Assembly (NCBI RefSeq): GCF_900155945.1
Contig: NZ_FTMN01000008.1
Span: forward strand, 124,001 to 188,000
Length of the DNA stretch: 64,000 nt
Reading direction: 5' to 3'
DNA from: Marinobacterium stanieri
GTDB taxonomy: Bacteria > Pseudomonadota > Gammaproteobacteria > Pseudomonadales > Balneatricaceae
Shown here one piece after another: positions 51,369 through 60,024 of the stretch. The notes below the pieces were generated by a model that worked only from the letters and a program-made list of their open reading frames with translations, was not told the origin of the DNA and did not search any database. Every line of letters begins with the position of its first letter. Positions within the stretch are counted from its first letter, which is position 1. The translations under genes and the position numbers were made by a program.

Positions 51369-52604
51369 ATGGCATTATATGTGCAGAAATTTGGTGGCAC
51401 TTCGGTTGGCTCGATAGAGCGAATCGAAGCGGTTGCCGAGAAAGTGAAAGGCTTTCGCGAGCAGGGGCACGATGTAGTTGTGGTTGTCTCCGCCATGAGT
51501 GGAGAAACCAACCGGCTGATCGCCCTGGCCAATGAAATTCAGTCACGCCCCGATCCGCGTGAAATGGACACTCTGGTGTCCACCGGGGAGCAGGTCACCA
51601 TCGCCCTCTTGAGCATGGCGCTCAAGGCACGGGGTGTGGACGCCAGCTCTTACACCGGCGCGCAGGTCCGCATTCTGACTGATCGCGTGCATACCAAGGC
51701 ACGTATACAGGATATTGAAACCAGCCGCATGCGCGCTGACCTGGACCAGGGACGCGTTGTTGTCGTAGCCGGTTTCCAGGGCGTCGACGAAGACGGCAAT
51801 ATCACGACCCTGGGGCGTGGCGGTTCGGATACCACCGGTGTGGCTCTGGCAGCGGCGCTCAAGGCTGATGAATGTCAGATCTATACTGATGTGGACGGCG
51901 TCTACACCACCGATCCGCGTGTGGTTGAAGGCGCTCGCCGTCTGGAAAAAATCACCTTTGAAGAGATGCTGGAAATGGCCAGCCTGGGCTCGAAGGTGTT
52001 GCAGATCCGGGCAGTTGAGTTTGCCGGCAAGTACAAGGTCCCGCTGCGGGTACTGTCCAGTTTTGAGGACGGCCCCGGCACACTGATTACGATAGAGGAT
52101 GATGCCGCTGTGGAAAAACCGGTTATCTCGGGTATTGCGTTCAACCGTGACGAAGCCAAACTGACCGTGCAGGGCGTGCCGGATATCCCCGGTGTGGCCT
52201 CCCGCATTCTGGGGCCGATCAGTCAGGCGAATATCGAAGTCGATATGATTGTGCAGAACATCGCGGCTGACAAAACCACTGACTTTACTTTCACTGTGCA
52301 TAGAAACGACTATGATAAAGCGGAGCAGGTCTTGCAGCAGGTCAAGCAGGAACTGGGAGCTCGCGAAGTAGTCGGAAACAATAAGATCGCCAAGGTGTCC
52401 ATAGTTGGCGTGGGAATGCGTTCCCATGCAGGGGTCGCCAGCAAGATGTTCGACGCGCTTGCCGCCGAGAACATCAACATCCAGATGATCTCGACTTCCG
52501 AGATCAAGGTGTCCGTGGTGATCGCCGAGAAATATCTGGAGCTGGCTGTACGCGGCCTGCATTCTGCGTTTGACCTTGACGATTCAGATACAGTCAGGGA
52601 ATAA
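51369..52604 (+). CDS. lysC: Aspartate kinase
   Basis: A 411-residue kinase for the first step toward lysine, threonine and methionine. Kinase core: YVQKFGGTSVGSIERIEAVA, LGRGGSDTTGVALAAALKAD and CQIYTDVDGVYTTDPR; two C-terminal ACT domains (about 265-330 and 345-405, for example QGVPDIPGVASRILGPISQA) bind lysine and threonine. The size is that of the alpha subunit of class II (LysC alpha/beta) kinases; an internal start for a beta subunit cannot be judged. Located between alaS and csrA. Confidence 0.96.
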   Translation: MALYVQKFGGTSVGSIERIEAVAEKVKGFREQGHDVVVVVSAMSGETNRLIALANEIQSRPDPREMDTLVSTGEQVTIALLSMALKARGVDASSYTGAQVRILTDRVHTKARIQDIETSRMRADLDQGRVVVVAGFQGVDEDGNITTLGRGGSDTTGVALAAALKADECQIYTDVDGVYTTDPRVVEGARRLEKITFEEMLEMASLGSKVLQIRAVEFAGKYKVPLRVLSSFEDGPGTLITIEDDAAVEKPVISGIAFNRDEAKLTVQGVPDIPGVASRILGPISQANIEVDMIVQNIAADKTTDFTFTVHRNDYDKAEQVLQQVKQELGAREVVGNNKIAKVSIVGVGMRSHAGVASKMFDALAAENINIQMISTSEIKVSVVIAEKYLELAVRGLHSAFDLDDSDTVRE

Positions 52605-52621
52605 CGACAGTACCGGATGAC

Positions 52622-52660
52622 GGGGGTATGCAAGTGTTCTATCATTACGCGCATGCCCCC
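52622..52660 (+). repeat. Inverted repeat after lysC
   Basis: 10-bp stem GGGGGTATGC/GCATGCCCCC (one G-T pair) with a 19-nt loop, 17 bp past lysC. No T tract follows. It may be a weak terminator of lysC or part of the csrA control region, which takes up the 178 bp before csrA. Confidence 0.4.
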
Positions 52661-52782
52661 ACGATCGGCTTGAGAGGGTCGCCGCTGTACTACCTGTATG
52701 GTCGAATGGACGATTAGGAGAAAGTGCGACCGCTTTCATGAAGAGAACTCAGCGCCCCAGGACAAATTAAGGAGAGCCACAA

Positions 52783-52971
52783 ATGCTGATTCTAACCCGC
52801 CGTGTCGGCGAAACTCTGATGGTCGGTGATGACGTCACCGTCACTGTGCTCGGTGTTAAAGGCAACCAAGTCCGCATCGGTGTCAATGCGCCCAAGGATG
52901 TATCTGTTCATCGCGAAGAGATCTACCAGCGCATCCAGCGTGAAAAACAGCAAGACGAAGATCAGGAATAA
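52783..52971 (+). CDS. csrA: Carbon storage regulator CsrA
   Basis: A 62-residue RNA-binding dimer that controls translation and stability of many mRNAs. The sequence [20 protein letters not shown] and [20 protein letters not shown] keeps Leu4 and Arg44, the residues known to contact GGA-containing RNA. The ribosome site AAGGAG (11 nt upstream) and a second AGGAG further up are GGA motifs of the kind CsrA binds, so autoregulation is possible. Followed by the tRNA cluster. Confidence 0.97.
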   Translation: MLILTRRVGETLMVGDDVTVTVLGVKGNQVRIGVNAPKDVSVHREEIYQRIQREKQQDEDQE

Positions 52972-53035
52972 TTTTTTTCAATTAACCCTTTTCTTTTTAA
53001 AATCAGTCTTGTACTATTTGCGCCGTTGTTGACGA

Positions 53036-53123
53036 GGTGAGTTGGCCGAGTGGCTGAAGGCGCGCCCCTGCTAAGGGCGTATACCGCAAGGTATCGAGGG
53101 TTCGAATCCCTCACTCACCGCCA
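53036..53123 (+). tRNA. tRNA-Ser (GCT anticodon)
   Basis: An 88-nt tRNA including the encoded CCA. Acceptor arm GGTGAGT pairs fully with ACTCACC, discriminator G; anticodon loop CTGCTAA gives GCU for AGC/AGU codons; a long variable arm (TATACCGCAAGGTATCG region) identifies a serine tRNA; GGTTCGAATCC is the T arm. Confidence 0.95.
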
Positions 53124-53132
53124 TCACGATGT

Positions 53133-53209
53133 GCGCCCGTAGCTCAGCTGGATAGAGTACCTGGCTACGAACCAGGCGGTCAGAGGTTCGAATCCTCTCG
53201 GGCGCGCCA
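53133..53209 (+). tRNA. tRNA-Arg (ACG anticodon), copy 1
   Basis: A 77-nt tRNA with encoded CCA. Acceptor GCGCCCG/CGGGCGC with discriminator G; anticodon loop CTACGAA gives ACG (inosine after modification) for CGN codons; T arm AGAGGTTCGAATCCTCT. First of three identical copies, 9 bp after tRNA-Ser. Confidence 0.97.
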
Positions 53210-53237
53210 TCTACTTCAACGACATGAAAACATGTGT

Positions 53238-53314
53238 GCGCCCGTAGCTCAGCTGGATAGAGTACCTGGCTACGAACCAGGCGGTCAGAGGTTCGAATCC
53301 TCTCGGGCGCGCCA
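53238..53314 (+). tRNA. tRNA-Arg (ACG anticodon), copy 2
   Basis: Identical in sequence to the first tRNA-Arg copy and separated from it by 28 bp of unrelated spacer. Encoded CCA present. Confidence 0.97.
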
Positions 53315-53334
53315 TCTTTTCTCCCCATCGGTAT

Positions 53335-53411
53335 GCGCCCGTAGCTCAGCTGGATAGAGTACCTGGCTACGAACCAGGCGGTCAGAGGTTCGAATCCTCT
53401 CGGGCGCGCCA
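53335..53411 (+). tRNA. tRNA-Arg (ACG anticodon), copy 3
   Basis: Identical to the other two copies; spacer to copy 2 is 20 bp. The serine/multiple-arginine cluster behind csrA is the same arrangement as E. coli serV-argVYZQ. Confidence 0.97.
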
Positions 53412-53480
53412 TCCCCTCTTGAATTAAGCTTTTCCTCCCAGGCCGGATGCCTAAATTAAACGCTATCTTCCGGAACGACC

Positions 53481-54941
53481 ATGAAATTCATCGCTAAGCT
53501 GTTTCCCGAAATCACGATCAAAAGTCGTCCTGTTCGTCGTCGCCTTATTCAGCGCCTGCAAAGTAATCTGCAGATCGTGCTCAAGCGTCTGGATGACGAT
53601 ATCAAGGTCAGTGGCTTCTGGGACAAGGTTGAGGTGAGCTACCCGGGTCAGAACGAAGCACTGTGCGAGCAGATCATTGATGCCATGGCACGCGTGCCGG
53701 GCATTCAGAGCTTCCTGGAAGTGCGCGAGTATCCCCTGGGTGATTTCGATAATGCCTTTGAGCTCACGCGTGAGGCCTATGCAGAGCGCCTCAAGGGCAA
53801 AACGTTCAAGGTACGCGTCAAGCGCAGCGGCAAACATGATTTCACCTCTGTAGAGCTGGAGCGCTACGTCGGTGGCGGCCTGCGTCAGCACACAGAGGCA
53901 GGGGGTGTTGATGTCCGTAACCCCGAGGTTTGGGTTGACCTGGAAGTGAAGGACAACAAGCTGTTTGTTGTTACTGCGACACACCAGGGGCTCGGCGGTT
54001 ATCCACTGGGCACACAGGAAGATGTGCTGTCCCTGATCTCCGGTGGCTTTGATTCTGTTGTCGCCTCCTACATGACCATGCGTCGTGGCAGCAAGACCCA
54101 CTTTCTGTTCTTCAACCTGGGCGGTCATGCCCATGAGATCGGGGTAAAACAGGTCGCGCTATACCTGTGGAACCGTTATGGCTCTTCAGCACGTGTGAAA
54201 TTCATTACCGTGCCTTTTGAAGAAGTGGTTGGCGAAATTTTGCAGTCAGTTCATCACTCTCATATGGGTGTGGTGCTCAAGCGCATGATGATGCGAGCGG
54301 CCGATAAGGTGGCCGACCGTATGAAACTGAATGCGCTGGTGACCGGCGAGAGCGTGGCCCAGGTATCCAGCCAGACACTGCCTAACCTGCGTTTGATCGA
54401 TGAAAGCTGTGACCATCTGGTATTGCGTCCGCTGGTTACCATGGACAAGCCGGATATCATCGAAATTTCACGCCAGATCGGTGCTTTCGAGTTTGCCAGC
54501 GCCATGCCGGAATTCTGTGGCGTTATCTCTGACAAGCCGACCACACACGCGCGTCGTGAACGGGTTGAAGCGGAAGAGAGCAACTTCGATTATGAAGTAC
54601 TGGAGCGCGCGCTGGAGCAGACAGAAGTCATCCGCATTGATGACATAGTGGAAAATCAGAATATCAATTCTGAGATTGAAGCGATGACACGTGTGGCAGA
54701 CAACCAGACGCTGGTGGATATCCGTCCGCCGCGTGAGCAGGAGCGCAAGCCTCTGAACATGCCCGGTTGCGAGGTTCGCGTGATTCCCTTCTACCAGTTG
54801 GAAGCCGATTTTGCAGCCTTGCCGCAGGAGCGGGAGTACCTGTTGTACTGCGATAAGGGCGTGATGTCCCAGATGCATGCCCAGCATTTGCATGAATTGG
54901 GTTTCAATAATGTGAAAGTTTTCCGTCCAGCCACTCAATGA
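53481..54941 (+). CDS. thiI: tRNA 4-thiouridine sulfurtransferase ThiI
   Basis: A 486-residue enzyme that puts sulfur on U8 of tRNA and, through its last domain, supplies sulfur for the thiamine thiazole ring. N-terminal ferredoxin-like and THUMP domains (about 1-165); PP-loop LISGGFDSVVASYMTMRRGS near residue 185; a C-terminal rhodanese domain (about 395-486) with the persulfide Cys in YLLYCDKGVMSQMHAQHL. It therefore belongs to the long form with rhodanese, as in E. coli. It lies 70 bp after the tRNA cluster, whose four tRNAs all have U8. Confidence 0.96.
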   Translation: MKFIAKLFPEITIKSRPVRRRLIQRLQSNLQIVLKRLDDDIKVSGFWDKVEVSYPGQNEALCEQIIDAMARVPGIQSFLEVREYPLGDFDNAFELTREAYAERLKGKTFKVRVKRSGKHDFTSVELERYVGGGLRQHTEAGGVDVRNPEVWVDLEVKDNKLFVVTATHQGLGGYPLGTQEDVLSLISGGFDSVVASYMTMRRGSKTHFLFFNLGGHAHEIGVKQVALYLWNRYGSSARVKFITVPFEEVVGEILQSVHHSHMGVVLKRMMMRAADKVADRMKLNALVTGESVAQVSSQTLPNLRLIDESCDHLVLRPLVTMDKPDIIEISRQIGAFEFASAMPEFCGVISDKPTTHARRERVEAEESNFDYEVLERALEQTEVIRIDDIVENQNINSEIEAMTRVADNQTLVDIRPPREQERKPLNMPGCEVRVIPFYQLEADFAALPQEREYLLYCDKGVMSQMHAQHLHELGFNNVKVFRPATQ

Positions 54942-54952
54942 GTGGCTTTTTT
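54930..54952 (+). terminator. Rho-independent terminator of thiI
   Basis: Stem GCCACT/AGTGGC with loop CAATG and six T. The hairpin includes the thiI stop codon, so the gene ends inside its own terminator. Confidence 0.88.
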
Positions 54953-55081
54953 GTTTCCCTTCCTTGTAAATTAGCCGAAAGGCTAATGTCTTATTGTTGC
55001 CATTATCGGCATTACTAGTACCTGTATCTGTTTGATTGTCGCACGTTGAAGCCAGAGAGGCCGTTTCTGTAAAAAAATTAC

Positions 55082-55127
55082 AGATTGTCGACAATCTTGC
55101 ATTGGCCCCCTGAGTTTGCGTTAGAAT
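55082..55127 (+). promoter_or_regulatory. oadGAB promoter region with 16-bp palindrome
   Basis: The 335 bp between thiI and oadG hold this element first. AGATTGTCGACAATCT (55082-55097) is a perfect palindrome of the kind bound by dimeric repressors, for example FCD-group GntR proteins. Its last base begins TTGCAT (55097-55102), which with TAGAAT (55122-55127) makes a weak promoter with a long 19-bp spacer. Transcription would start near 55134. Confidence 0.5.
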
Positions 55128-55143
55128 AGATTTGATTGATTAT

Positions 55144-55206
55144 GTGAGTCAGGTCGATAGCTATCAGCCAACCTGCTCACAGAGTCAGAACATCAGCCTG
55201 TGACTC
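55144..55206 (+). promoter_or_regulatory. Structured 5' leader of oadGAB
   Basis: Two consecutive hairpins can be drawn in the probable leader. The first pairs GTGAGTCAGGT (55144-55154) with ACCTGCTCAC (55171-55180), one base bulged, around the palindrome GATAGCTATC (55156-55165). The second pairs GAGTCA (55182-55187) with TGACTC (55201-55206). The rest up to the oadG ribosome site (AGGAG) shows nothing clear. No riboswitch class is recognised. Confidence 0.4.
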
Positions 55207-55287
55207 ATCTCTGATGCCAGAGGAGGTGAGTGCGGCCAAAAGTCGCTGACAGGTTTAAGGGTTTCAACTACACAGGAGCACCCACAG

Positions 55288-55536
55288 ATGGATAGTCTGT
55301 TCTCGGAAGGCCTTACGCTCATGGCCTTCGGCATGGGTTTCGTCTTCGTCTTCTTGACGTTGCTGGTGTTTGCAACCGGCATTATGTCGCGATTGGCCAC
55401 ACGGTTCCTGCCAGAACCGGTCGCCAAGGCGCCCCAGCCTCGTCCCCAGCCGGCAGCCGCCGGTGGAGCAGCCAGCAACAACGATGAAATTGTTGCCGCG
55501 ATTACAGCAGCAGTACACAAGTACCGCTCCAAGTAA
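55288..55536 (+). CDS. oadG: Sodium-pumping decarboxylase, gamma subunit OadG
   Basis: An 82-residue single-span membrane subunit that ties the alpha and beta subunits together. One hydrophobic helix (TLMAFGMGFVFVFLTLLVFA) is followed by a flexible Pro/Ala-rich part and a short C-terminal helix (DEIVAAITAAVHKYRSK) that binds the alpha subunit. AGGAG lies about 10 nt upstream. First gene of oadGAB. Confidence 0.92.
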   Translation: MDSLFSEGLTLMAFGMGFVFVFLTLLVFATGIMSRLATRFLPEPVAKAPQPRPQPAAAGGAASNNDEIVAAITAAVHKYRSK

Positions 55537-55580
55537 CGCAGCTGAATAACAAGAACATTTTGCTAGATAAAGGCTAACTC

Positions 55581-57374
55581 ATGTCCGACGTAAAAAAACC
55601 GCTAGGCATCACCGACGTCGTACTGCGTGACGCGCATCAGTCTCTGTTTGCGACACGTCTGCGACTCGATGACATGCTTCCGATCGCCGAGAAACTGGAC
55701 AAGATCGGTTACTGGTCCCTGGAAAGCTGGGGCGGCGCGACCTTCGATTCCTGCATCCGTTACCTGGGCGAAGACCCCTGGACACGCATCCGTGAATTGA
55801 AAGCCGTAATGCCGAACACCAAGCAGCAGATGCTGCTGCGTGGCCAGAACCTGCTGGGCTACCGTCACTACGCTGACGATGTTGTCGACAAGTTTGTTGA
55901 ACGTGCTGCGACCAACGGCGTAGATGTTTTCCGTATCTTTGATGCCATGAACGATCCGCGTAACCTGGATCGTGCCATCAAGGCGGTGAAGAACTGCGGC
56001 AAGCATGCACAGGGTACTATCTCCTATACCACCAGCCCGGTGCATACGATCGAGACATGGGTCGACTACGCCAAGAGCCTTGAAGATCTGGGCGCTGACT
56101 CCATTGCCATCAAGGACATGTCCGGCATTCTTACGCCCTACAATGCCTTTGACCTGATCTCCCGCCTGAAAGCGCAGACCGGCCTGGAAGTTCAGTTCCA
56201 CGCTCATGCCACTGCGGGCCTGTCTGACATGACTATCCTCAAGGCCGTTGAAGCCGGCGTTGATCGTGTCGACACTGCTATCTCCTCCATGTCCATGACC
56301 TACGGCCACACTGCGACCGAGTCCGTGGTTGCTGCTCTGGCGGGCACCGACCGTGATACCGGTCTGGATCTGCTGGCGCTGGAAGAGATCGCGGCCTACT
56401 TCCGTGAAGTGCGTAAGAAGTACGCCAAGTTTGAAGGCTCCCTGCGCGGCACCGACTCCCGTATTCTGGTTGCCCAGGTACCGGGCGGCATGCTGACCAA
56501 CATGGAAAGCCAGCTCAAGGAGCAGGGCGCTGCAGACAAGTTTGATGACGTGCTGGCGGAGATCCCGCGTGTACGTGAAGACCTGGGTTACATCCCGCTG
56601 GTGACACCGACCTCCCAGATTGTGGGTACTCAGGCAGTTATCAACGTCCTGATGGGCGAGCGCTACAAAACCATTTCGAAAGAAGTTCAGGGTATTCTCA
56701 AAGGCGAATACGGTGCTGCACCGGCGCCCTACAATGCCGAGCTTCAGGCCCGTGTACTGGACGGTCAGGAACCGCTGACTTGCCGTCCGGCCGATCAGCT
56801 GCAGCCGGAGGTCGACAAGCTGACCACCGAACTGAAGCAGATTGCCGGTGAAAAAGGCATCCAGCTGGAACAGGGTGACAATGAGATCGATGACGTTCTT
56901 ACCTATGCACTGTTCCCGCAGATTGGCCTGAAATTCCTGGAAAACCGCGGTAACCCTGACGCCTTTGAACCTGTACCGACTCTTGAGGACGCAAAAACCA
57001 TGGCAGCCCCGAAAAACAACGGACCGGAAGTCTACACCATCAACGTTAACGGCCAGAACTACGTGGTTCAGGTGACTGAGGGCGGCGATGTGTCCTCCAT
57101 TCAGTCGGCTCCGGCTGCCGCGCCTGCCGCTGCTCCGGCAGCTGCACCTGCAGCAGGTTCCGGTGAGCCTGTGGGTGCACCGCTGGCAGGTAACATCTGG
57201 AAGGTCCAGGTTGCTGCTGGTCAGGCTGTTCAGGAAGGCGACGTGCTGGTCATCCTGGAAGCGATGAAGATGGAAACTGAAGTCCGTGCCGCGCGCGCCG
57301 GTACTGTGGTCTCCGTAGACGTGAAAGAGGGTGATGCCGTTCAGGTCGGTGACTCTCTGGTCACCCTGGCCTAA
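55581..57374 (+). CDS. oadA: Oxaloacetate decarboxylase alpha subunit
   Basis: A 597-residue biotin enzyme that moves the carboxyl group of oxaloacetate to biotin. N-terminal carboxyltransferase TIM barrel (about 1-300: [40 protein letters not shown] with metal-binding His pair), the PYC_OADA domain (about 320-470), a Pro/Ala-rich hinge (about 510-530) and a biotinyl domain with EAMKMETEV, the biotinylated Lys at residue 563. Related alpha subunits act on methylmalonyl-CoA, but those lack the carboxyltransferase half, so oxaloacetate is the likely substrate. Confidence 0.95.
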   Translation: MSDVKKPLGITDVVLRDAHQSLFATRLRLDDMLPIAEKLDKIGYWSLESWGGATFDSCIRYLGEDPWTRIRELKAVMPNTKQQMLLRGQNLLGYRHYADDVVDKFVERAATNGVDVFRIFDAMNDPRNLDRAIKAVKNCGKHAQGTISYTTSPVHTIETWVDYAKSLEDLGADSIAIKDMSGILTPYNAFDLISRLKAQTGLEVQFHAHATAGLSDMTILKAVEAGVDRVDTAISSMSMTYGHTATESVVAALAGTDRDTGLDLLALEEIAAYFREVRKKYAKFEGSLRGTDSRILVAQVPGGMLTNMESQLKEQGAADKFDDVLAEIPRVREDLGYIPLVTPTSQIVGTQAVINVLMGERYKTISKEVQGILKGEYGAAPAPYNAELQARVLDGQEPLTCRPADQLQPEVDKLTTELKQIAGEKGIQLEQGDNEIDDVLTYALFPQIGLKFLENRGNPDAFEPVPTLEDAKTMAAPKNNGPEVYTINVNGQNYVVQVTEGGDVSSIQSAPAAAPAAAPAAAPAAGSGEPVGAPLAGNIWKVQVAAGQAVQEGDVLVILEAMKMETEVRAARAGTVVSVDVKEGDAVQVGDSLVTLA

Positions 57375-57385
57375 GGTAACGCTGC

Positions 57386-58687
57386 ATGGATAAGCTACTC
57401 GATCTGTGGCTGGCCTCGGGGGTATACAATATCTCCTTTGGCCAGCTGACCATGATGATTATTGGTCTGGTGCTGCTCTTTCTTGCTATCCGCAAGAATT
57501 TTGAGCCGCTCCTGCTGGTTCCGATCGGCTTCGGCGGTATTCTGGCGAATATCCCGGAAGCGGGTCTGGCGATGTCGGCAGTGGAAAATGCGATCCACTT
57601 TGCCAAACCGGAAGTGCTGCAGGGCCTGGCGAGTGTACTGGGTGTCAACAGTACCGACGTGCACGAGCTGGCGCATGCATACCACAACTCCAATGCCAGC
57701 ACCCACGCGGCCGCCAGTCTGGTTGCGCAGGATAATGGCTACAACAACGGTATGCTGTACAACTTCTATACCGTTGCGATCGCCTCCGGTGCCGCTCCGC
57801 TGATCATCTTCATGGGTGTTGGTGCCATGACCGATTTCGGTCCGCTGCTGGCTAACCCCAAGACGCTGTTCCTTGGCGCTGCGGCTCAGTTCGGTATCTT
57901 TGCTACCGTATTGGGTGCTGTCGCGCTGAGCAGCTTTGGCATTCTGGACTTCAGCATTCAGGACGCAGCGGCTATCGGTATCATCGGTGGTGCTGACGGT
58001 CCGACGGCGATCTATGTGGCGAGCCTGCTGTCTCCGCACCTGCTGGGTGCCATTGCTGTGGCAGCTTACTCCTACATGGCTCTGGTACCGCTGATTCAGC
58101 CACCGATCATGCGTGCCCTGACCACCGAGTCCGAGCGCAAGATCAGCATGAGCCAGCTGCGTCACGTATCCAAGGTCGAAAAGATCATGTTCCCGATCCT
58201 GCTGTTGATCCTGGTAGCCATGCTGCTGCCGGATGCGGCACCGCTGCTGGGTATGTTCTGTTTCGGTAACCTGATGCGCGAATGTGGCGTTGTGGACCGC
58301 CTGAGCGATACCGCCCAGAACGCACTGATCAACATCGTCACCATCTTCCTGGGTCTGTCTGTAGGCTCCAAGCTGTCTGCCGACAAATTCCTGGATGTGC
58401 AGACACTGGGTATCCTGGTGCTGGGTATTGTTGCCTTCGGTATCGGTACCGCCTGTGGTGTGCTCATGGCCAAGGGCCTGAACAAGCTGCAGGGTGGCAA
58501 TGCCATCAACCCGTTGATTGGTTCAGCCGGTGTATCCGCGGTGCCTATGGCGGCGCGTGTATCCAACAAGCTGGGTCTGGAAGCCAACCCGCAGAACTTC
58601 CTGCTGATGCACGCCATGGGCCCGAACGTGGCCGGTGTTATCGGCTCGGCGGTAGCGGCCGGTGTGATGATCAAGTTTGTCGGCTGA
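57386..58687 (+). CDS. oadB: Oxaloacetate decarboxylase beta subunit (sodium pump)
   Basis: A 433-residue polytopic membrane protein that decarboxylates carboxybiotin and exports sodium ions. About nine hydrophobic helices; the conserved [20 protein letters not shown] holds the Asp that binds sodium, and [20 protein letters not shown] the second family region. It begins 11 bp after oadA and ends before a strong terminator, completing the operon. Confidence 0.96.
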   Translation: MDKLLDLWLASGVYNISFGQLTMMIIGLVLLFLAIRKNFEPLLLVPIGFGGILANIPEAGLAMSAVENAIHFAKPEVLQGLASVLGVNSTDVHELAHAYHNSNASTHAAASLVAQDNGYNNGMLYNFYTVAIASGAAPLIIFMGVGAMTDFGPLLANPKTLFLGAAAQFGIFATVLGAVALSSFGILDFSIQDAAAIGIIGGADGPTAIYVASLLSPHLLGAIAVAAYSYMALVPLIQPPIMRALTTESERKISMSQLRHVSKVEKIMFPILLLILVAMLLPDAAPLLGMFCFGNLMRECGVVDRLSDTAQNALINIVTIFLGLSVGSKLSADKFLDVQTLGILVLGIVAFGIGTACGVLMAKGLNKLQGGNAINPLIGSAGVSAVPMAARVSNKLGLEANPQNFLLMHAMGPNVAGVIGSAVAAGVMIKFVG

Positions 58688-58710
58688 TACAGCGACAGAG
58701 CGTTGAACGA

Positions 58711-58739
58711 AAAACGGAGCCCCAGGGCTCCGTTTTTTT
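58711..58739 (+). terminator. Rho-independent terminator of oadGAB
   Basis: 9-bp stem ACGGAGCCC/GGGCTCCGT closing on CA, followed by seven T and preceded by a run of A, so it may work in both directions; the HDAC-like gene ends 43 bp further on the opposite strand. Confidence 0.9.
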
Positions 58740-58782
58740 ATGCCTTTTTACAGGCGGCAACGAGAAGAAAGGAAAGGTCGGA

Positions 58783-59706
58783 TCAGAAACCGGCCAGTAC
58801 TTCCAGGTGTGCCTGTACGCTGAATGCCAGTGCGACAGGGTTGTATCCGCCTTCCAGCACGGACACGATGCGGCCTTGTGAGTGGCGTTCGGCTACGGCC
58901 TTGATCACTTTGGTTACCTGGCGGTAGTCCTCTTCATCAAGGTTAAGGTCGGCCATGGGGTCTTCCTTGTGTGCATCGAAACCGGCGGAGATGAAGATCA
59001 TGTCCGGTTTGTGTGCATCCAGGGCCGGCAGCCAGTGCTCTTCCACGGCGCGGTGGAAAATATGTGGTTCGGTGTGCGCCGCGATCGGGCAGTTAACGAT
59101 GTTGGGGCGATCGATCTGGTGGTAGCGCTCCGGATAATAGGGGTGCTGGAAGGTCGAGCAGACCAGTACCTCGGGGCGGTCCTTGAAGATATCCACAGTG
59201 CCGTTGCAGTGGTGCACGTCAAAGTCGAGGATGGCCACGCGTTGAATATCGGCTTGCTGCAGTGCATGAGCAGCGCCAATGGCCACATTGTTGAACAGGC
59301 AAAAGCCCATGGCGAGGTTGTACTCGGCGTGATGGCCGGGTGGGCGCACGGCACAAAAGGCATTCTCGGCCTTGCCGGCAAGCACACGGTTAACCGCCAG
59401 AATAACACCGCCGGCCGCGAGCCGTGCAGCATTCATGCTGTCCGGGCACATGGCGGTATCATCATCGGTATAGACAATGCCAGAGCCGGGTTGCTGGGCA
59501 TCCAGACGTTTGCTGTGCAGCTGATGGTGTGCCAGCGAAATCTGCTCTTCGGTGACCGGTACTGCGGTGATCTGGTCCAGCTGGTCGATCAGGCCGGTAC
59601 GTTCCAGTACCTTGTGAATCGCCGCCAGGCGAATGGGGCTGTCCGGATGCTCAGGACCCAGGTTGTGCAGCTGGCAGTCCTTGTGTGAAATCAGGGCCGT
59701 AGTCAT
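58783..59706 (-). CDS. Histone-deacetylase-like amidohydrolase
   Basis: A 307-residue arginase/deacetylase-fold enzyme, close to bacterial HDAC-like and AcuC-like zinc hydrolases acting on acetylated lysines or polyamines. Motifs: RPPGHHAEYNLAMGFCLFNN (general-base His pair), LDFDVHHCNGTVDIF (zinc Asp and His), SAGFDAHKEDPMADLNL (second Asp) and VLEGGYNPVALA (closing loop). The residue after HH is Cys where most members have Gly. The actual substrate is unknown. It stands alone, convergent with oadGAB; TGTCGACA lies in its upstream region. Confidence 0.88.
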   Translation of the reverse strand: MTTALISHKDCQLHNLGPEHPDSPIRLAAIHKVLERTGLIDQLDQITAVPVTEEQISLAHHQLHSKRLDAQQPGSGIVYTDDDTAMCPDSMNAARLAAGGVILAVNRVLAGKAENAFCAVRPPGHHAEYNLAMGFCLFNNVAIGAAHALQQADIQRVAILDFDVHHCNGTVDIFKDRPEVLVCSTFQHPYYPERYHQIDRPNIVNCPIAAHTEPHIFHRAVEEHWLPALDAHKPDMIFISAGFDAHKEDPMADLNLDEEDYRQVTKVIKAVAERHSQGRIVSVLEGGYNPVALAFSVQAHLEVLAGF

Positions 59707-60024
59707 TGTCTTTATTTTTCTCCTCGTATTGTCGACATTTTAGAGGAAAACGGCAGGCAGGCGTGTTAGGCGTTGGTATTAATTGATGCGGGTCAGTTCG
59801 TTGCAGCGCAAAAATTGATCGACATCATAAACGCCCACCCGGTGATTCTCTATAGTGAACCCACAGCATAGAACTGTCTTTGATGCCGAGCATGCTCACC
59901 CGATGCTCGGCGTTTTTTTGTTTGTCGCCCCCCTAGTCTTCTGCGCCCGCACCTCCCTCTGTATACTGTTAGCAACCCCGCCCGATAAGGGTTCCCAGCG
60001 TTTGGTAATAGGTAAACAGCCACA
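59707..60024. other. Intergenic region with an orphan plus-strand terminator
   Basis: 318 bp between divergent genes, with no convincing reading frame. It contains ATTGTCGACAT (59728-59738) on the HDAC-like side, a possible -10 TATAGT at 59851-59856, and the terminator listed separately. The stretch 59921-60024 before the receiver/TPR gene shows no clear signal. Confidence 0.7.
59885..59919 (+). terminator. Terminator without an upstream gene (attenuator or short RNA end)
   Basis: 9-bp perfect stem GCCGAGCAT/ATGCTCGGC with a 9-nt loop, then G and seven T on the plus strand. No plus-strand gene lies upstream before oadB, which has its own terminator. It must end a short RNA or attenuate transcription of the next gene. 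Confidence 0.8.

Noticed and set aside
53071-53412. Minus-strand frame with a repeated ERIRTSDRLVRSQ motif
   Set aside because: This is the reverse translation of the three tRNA-Arg copies, a well-known false protein in databases.
57100-57160. Repeated Ala-Pro codons in oadA as a possible unstable repeat
   Set aside because: It is the normal flexible hinge before the biotinyl domain.
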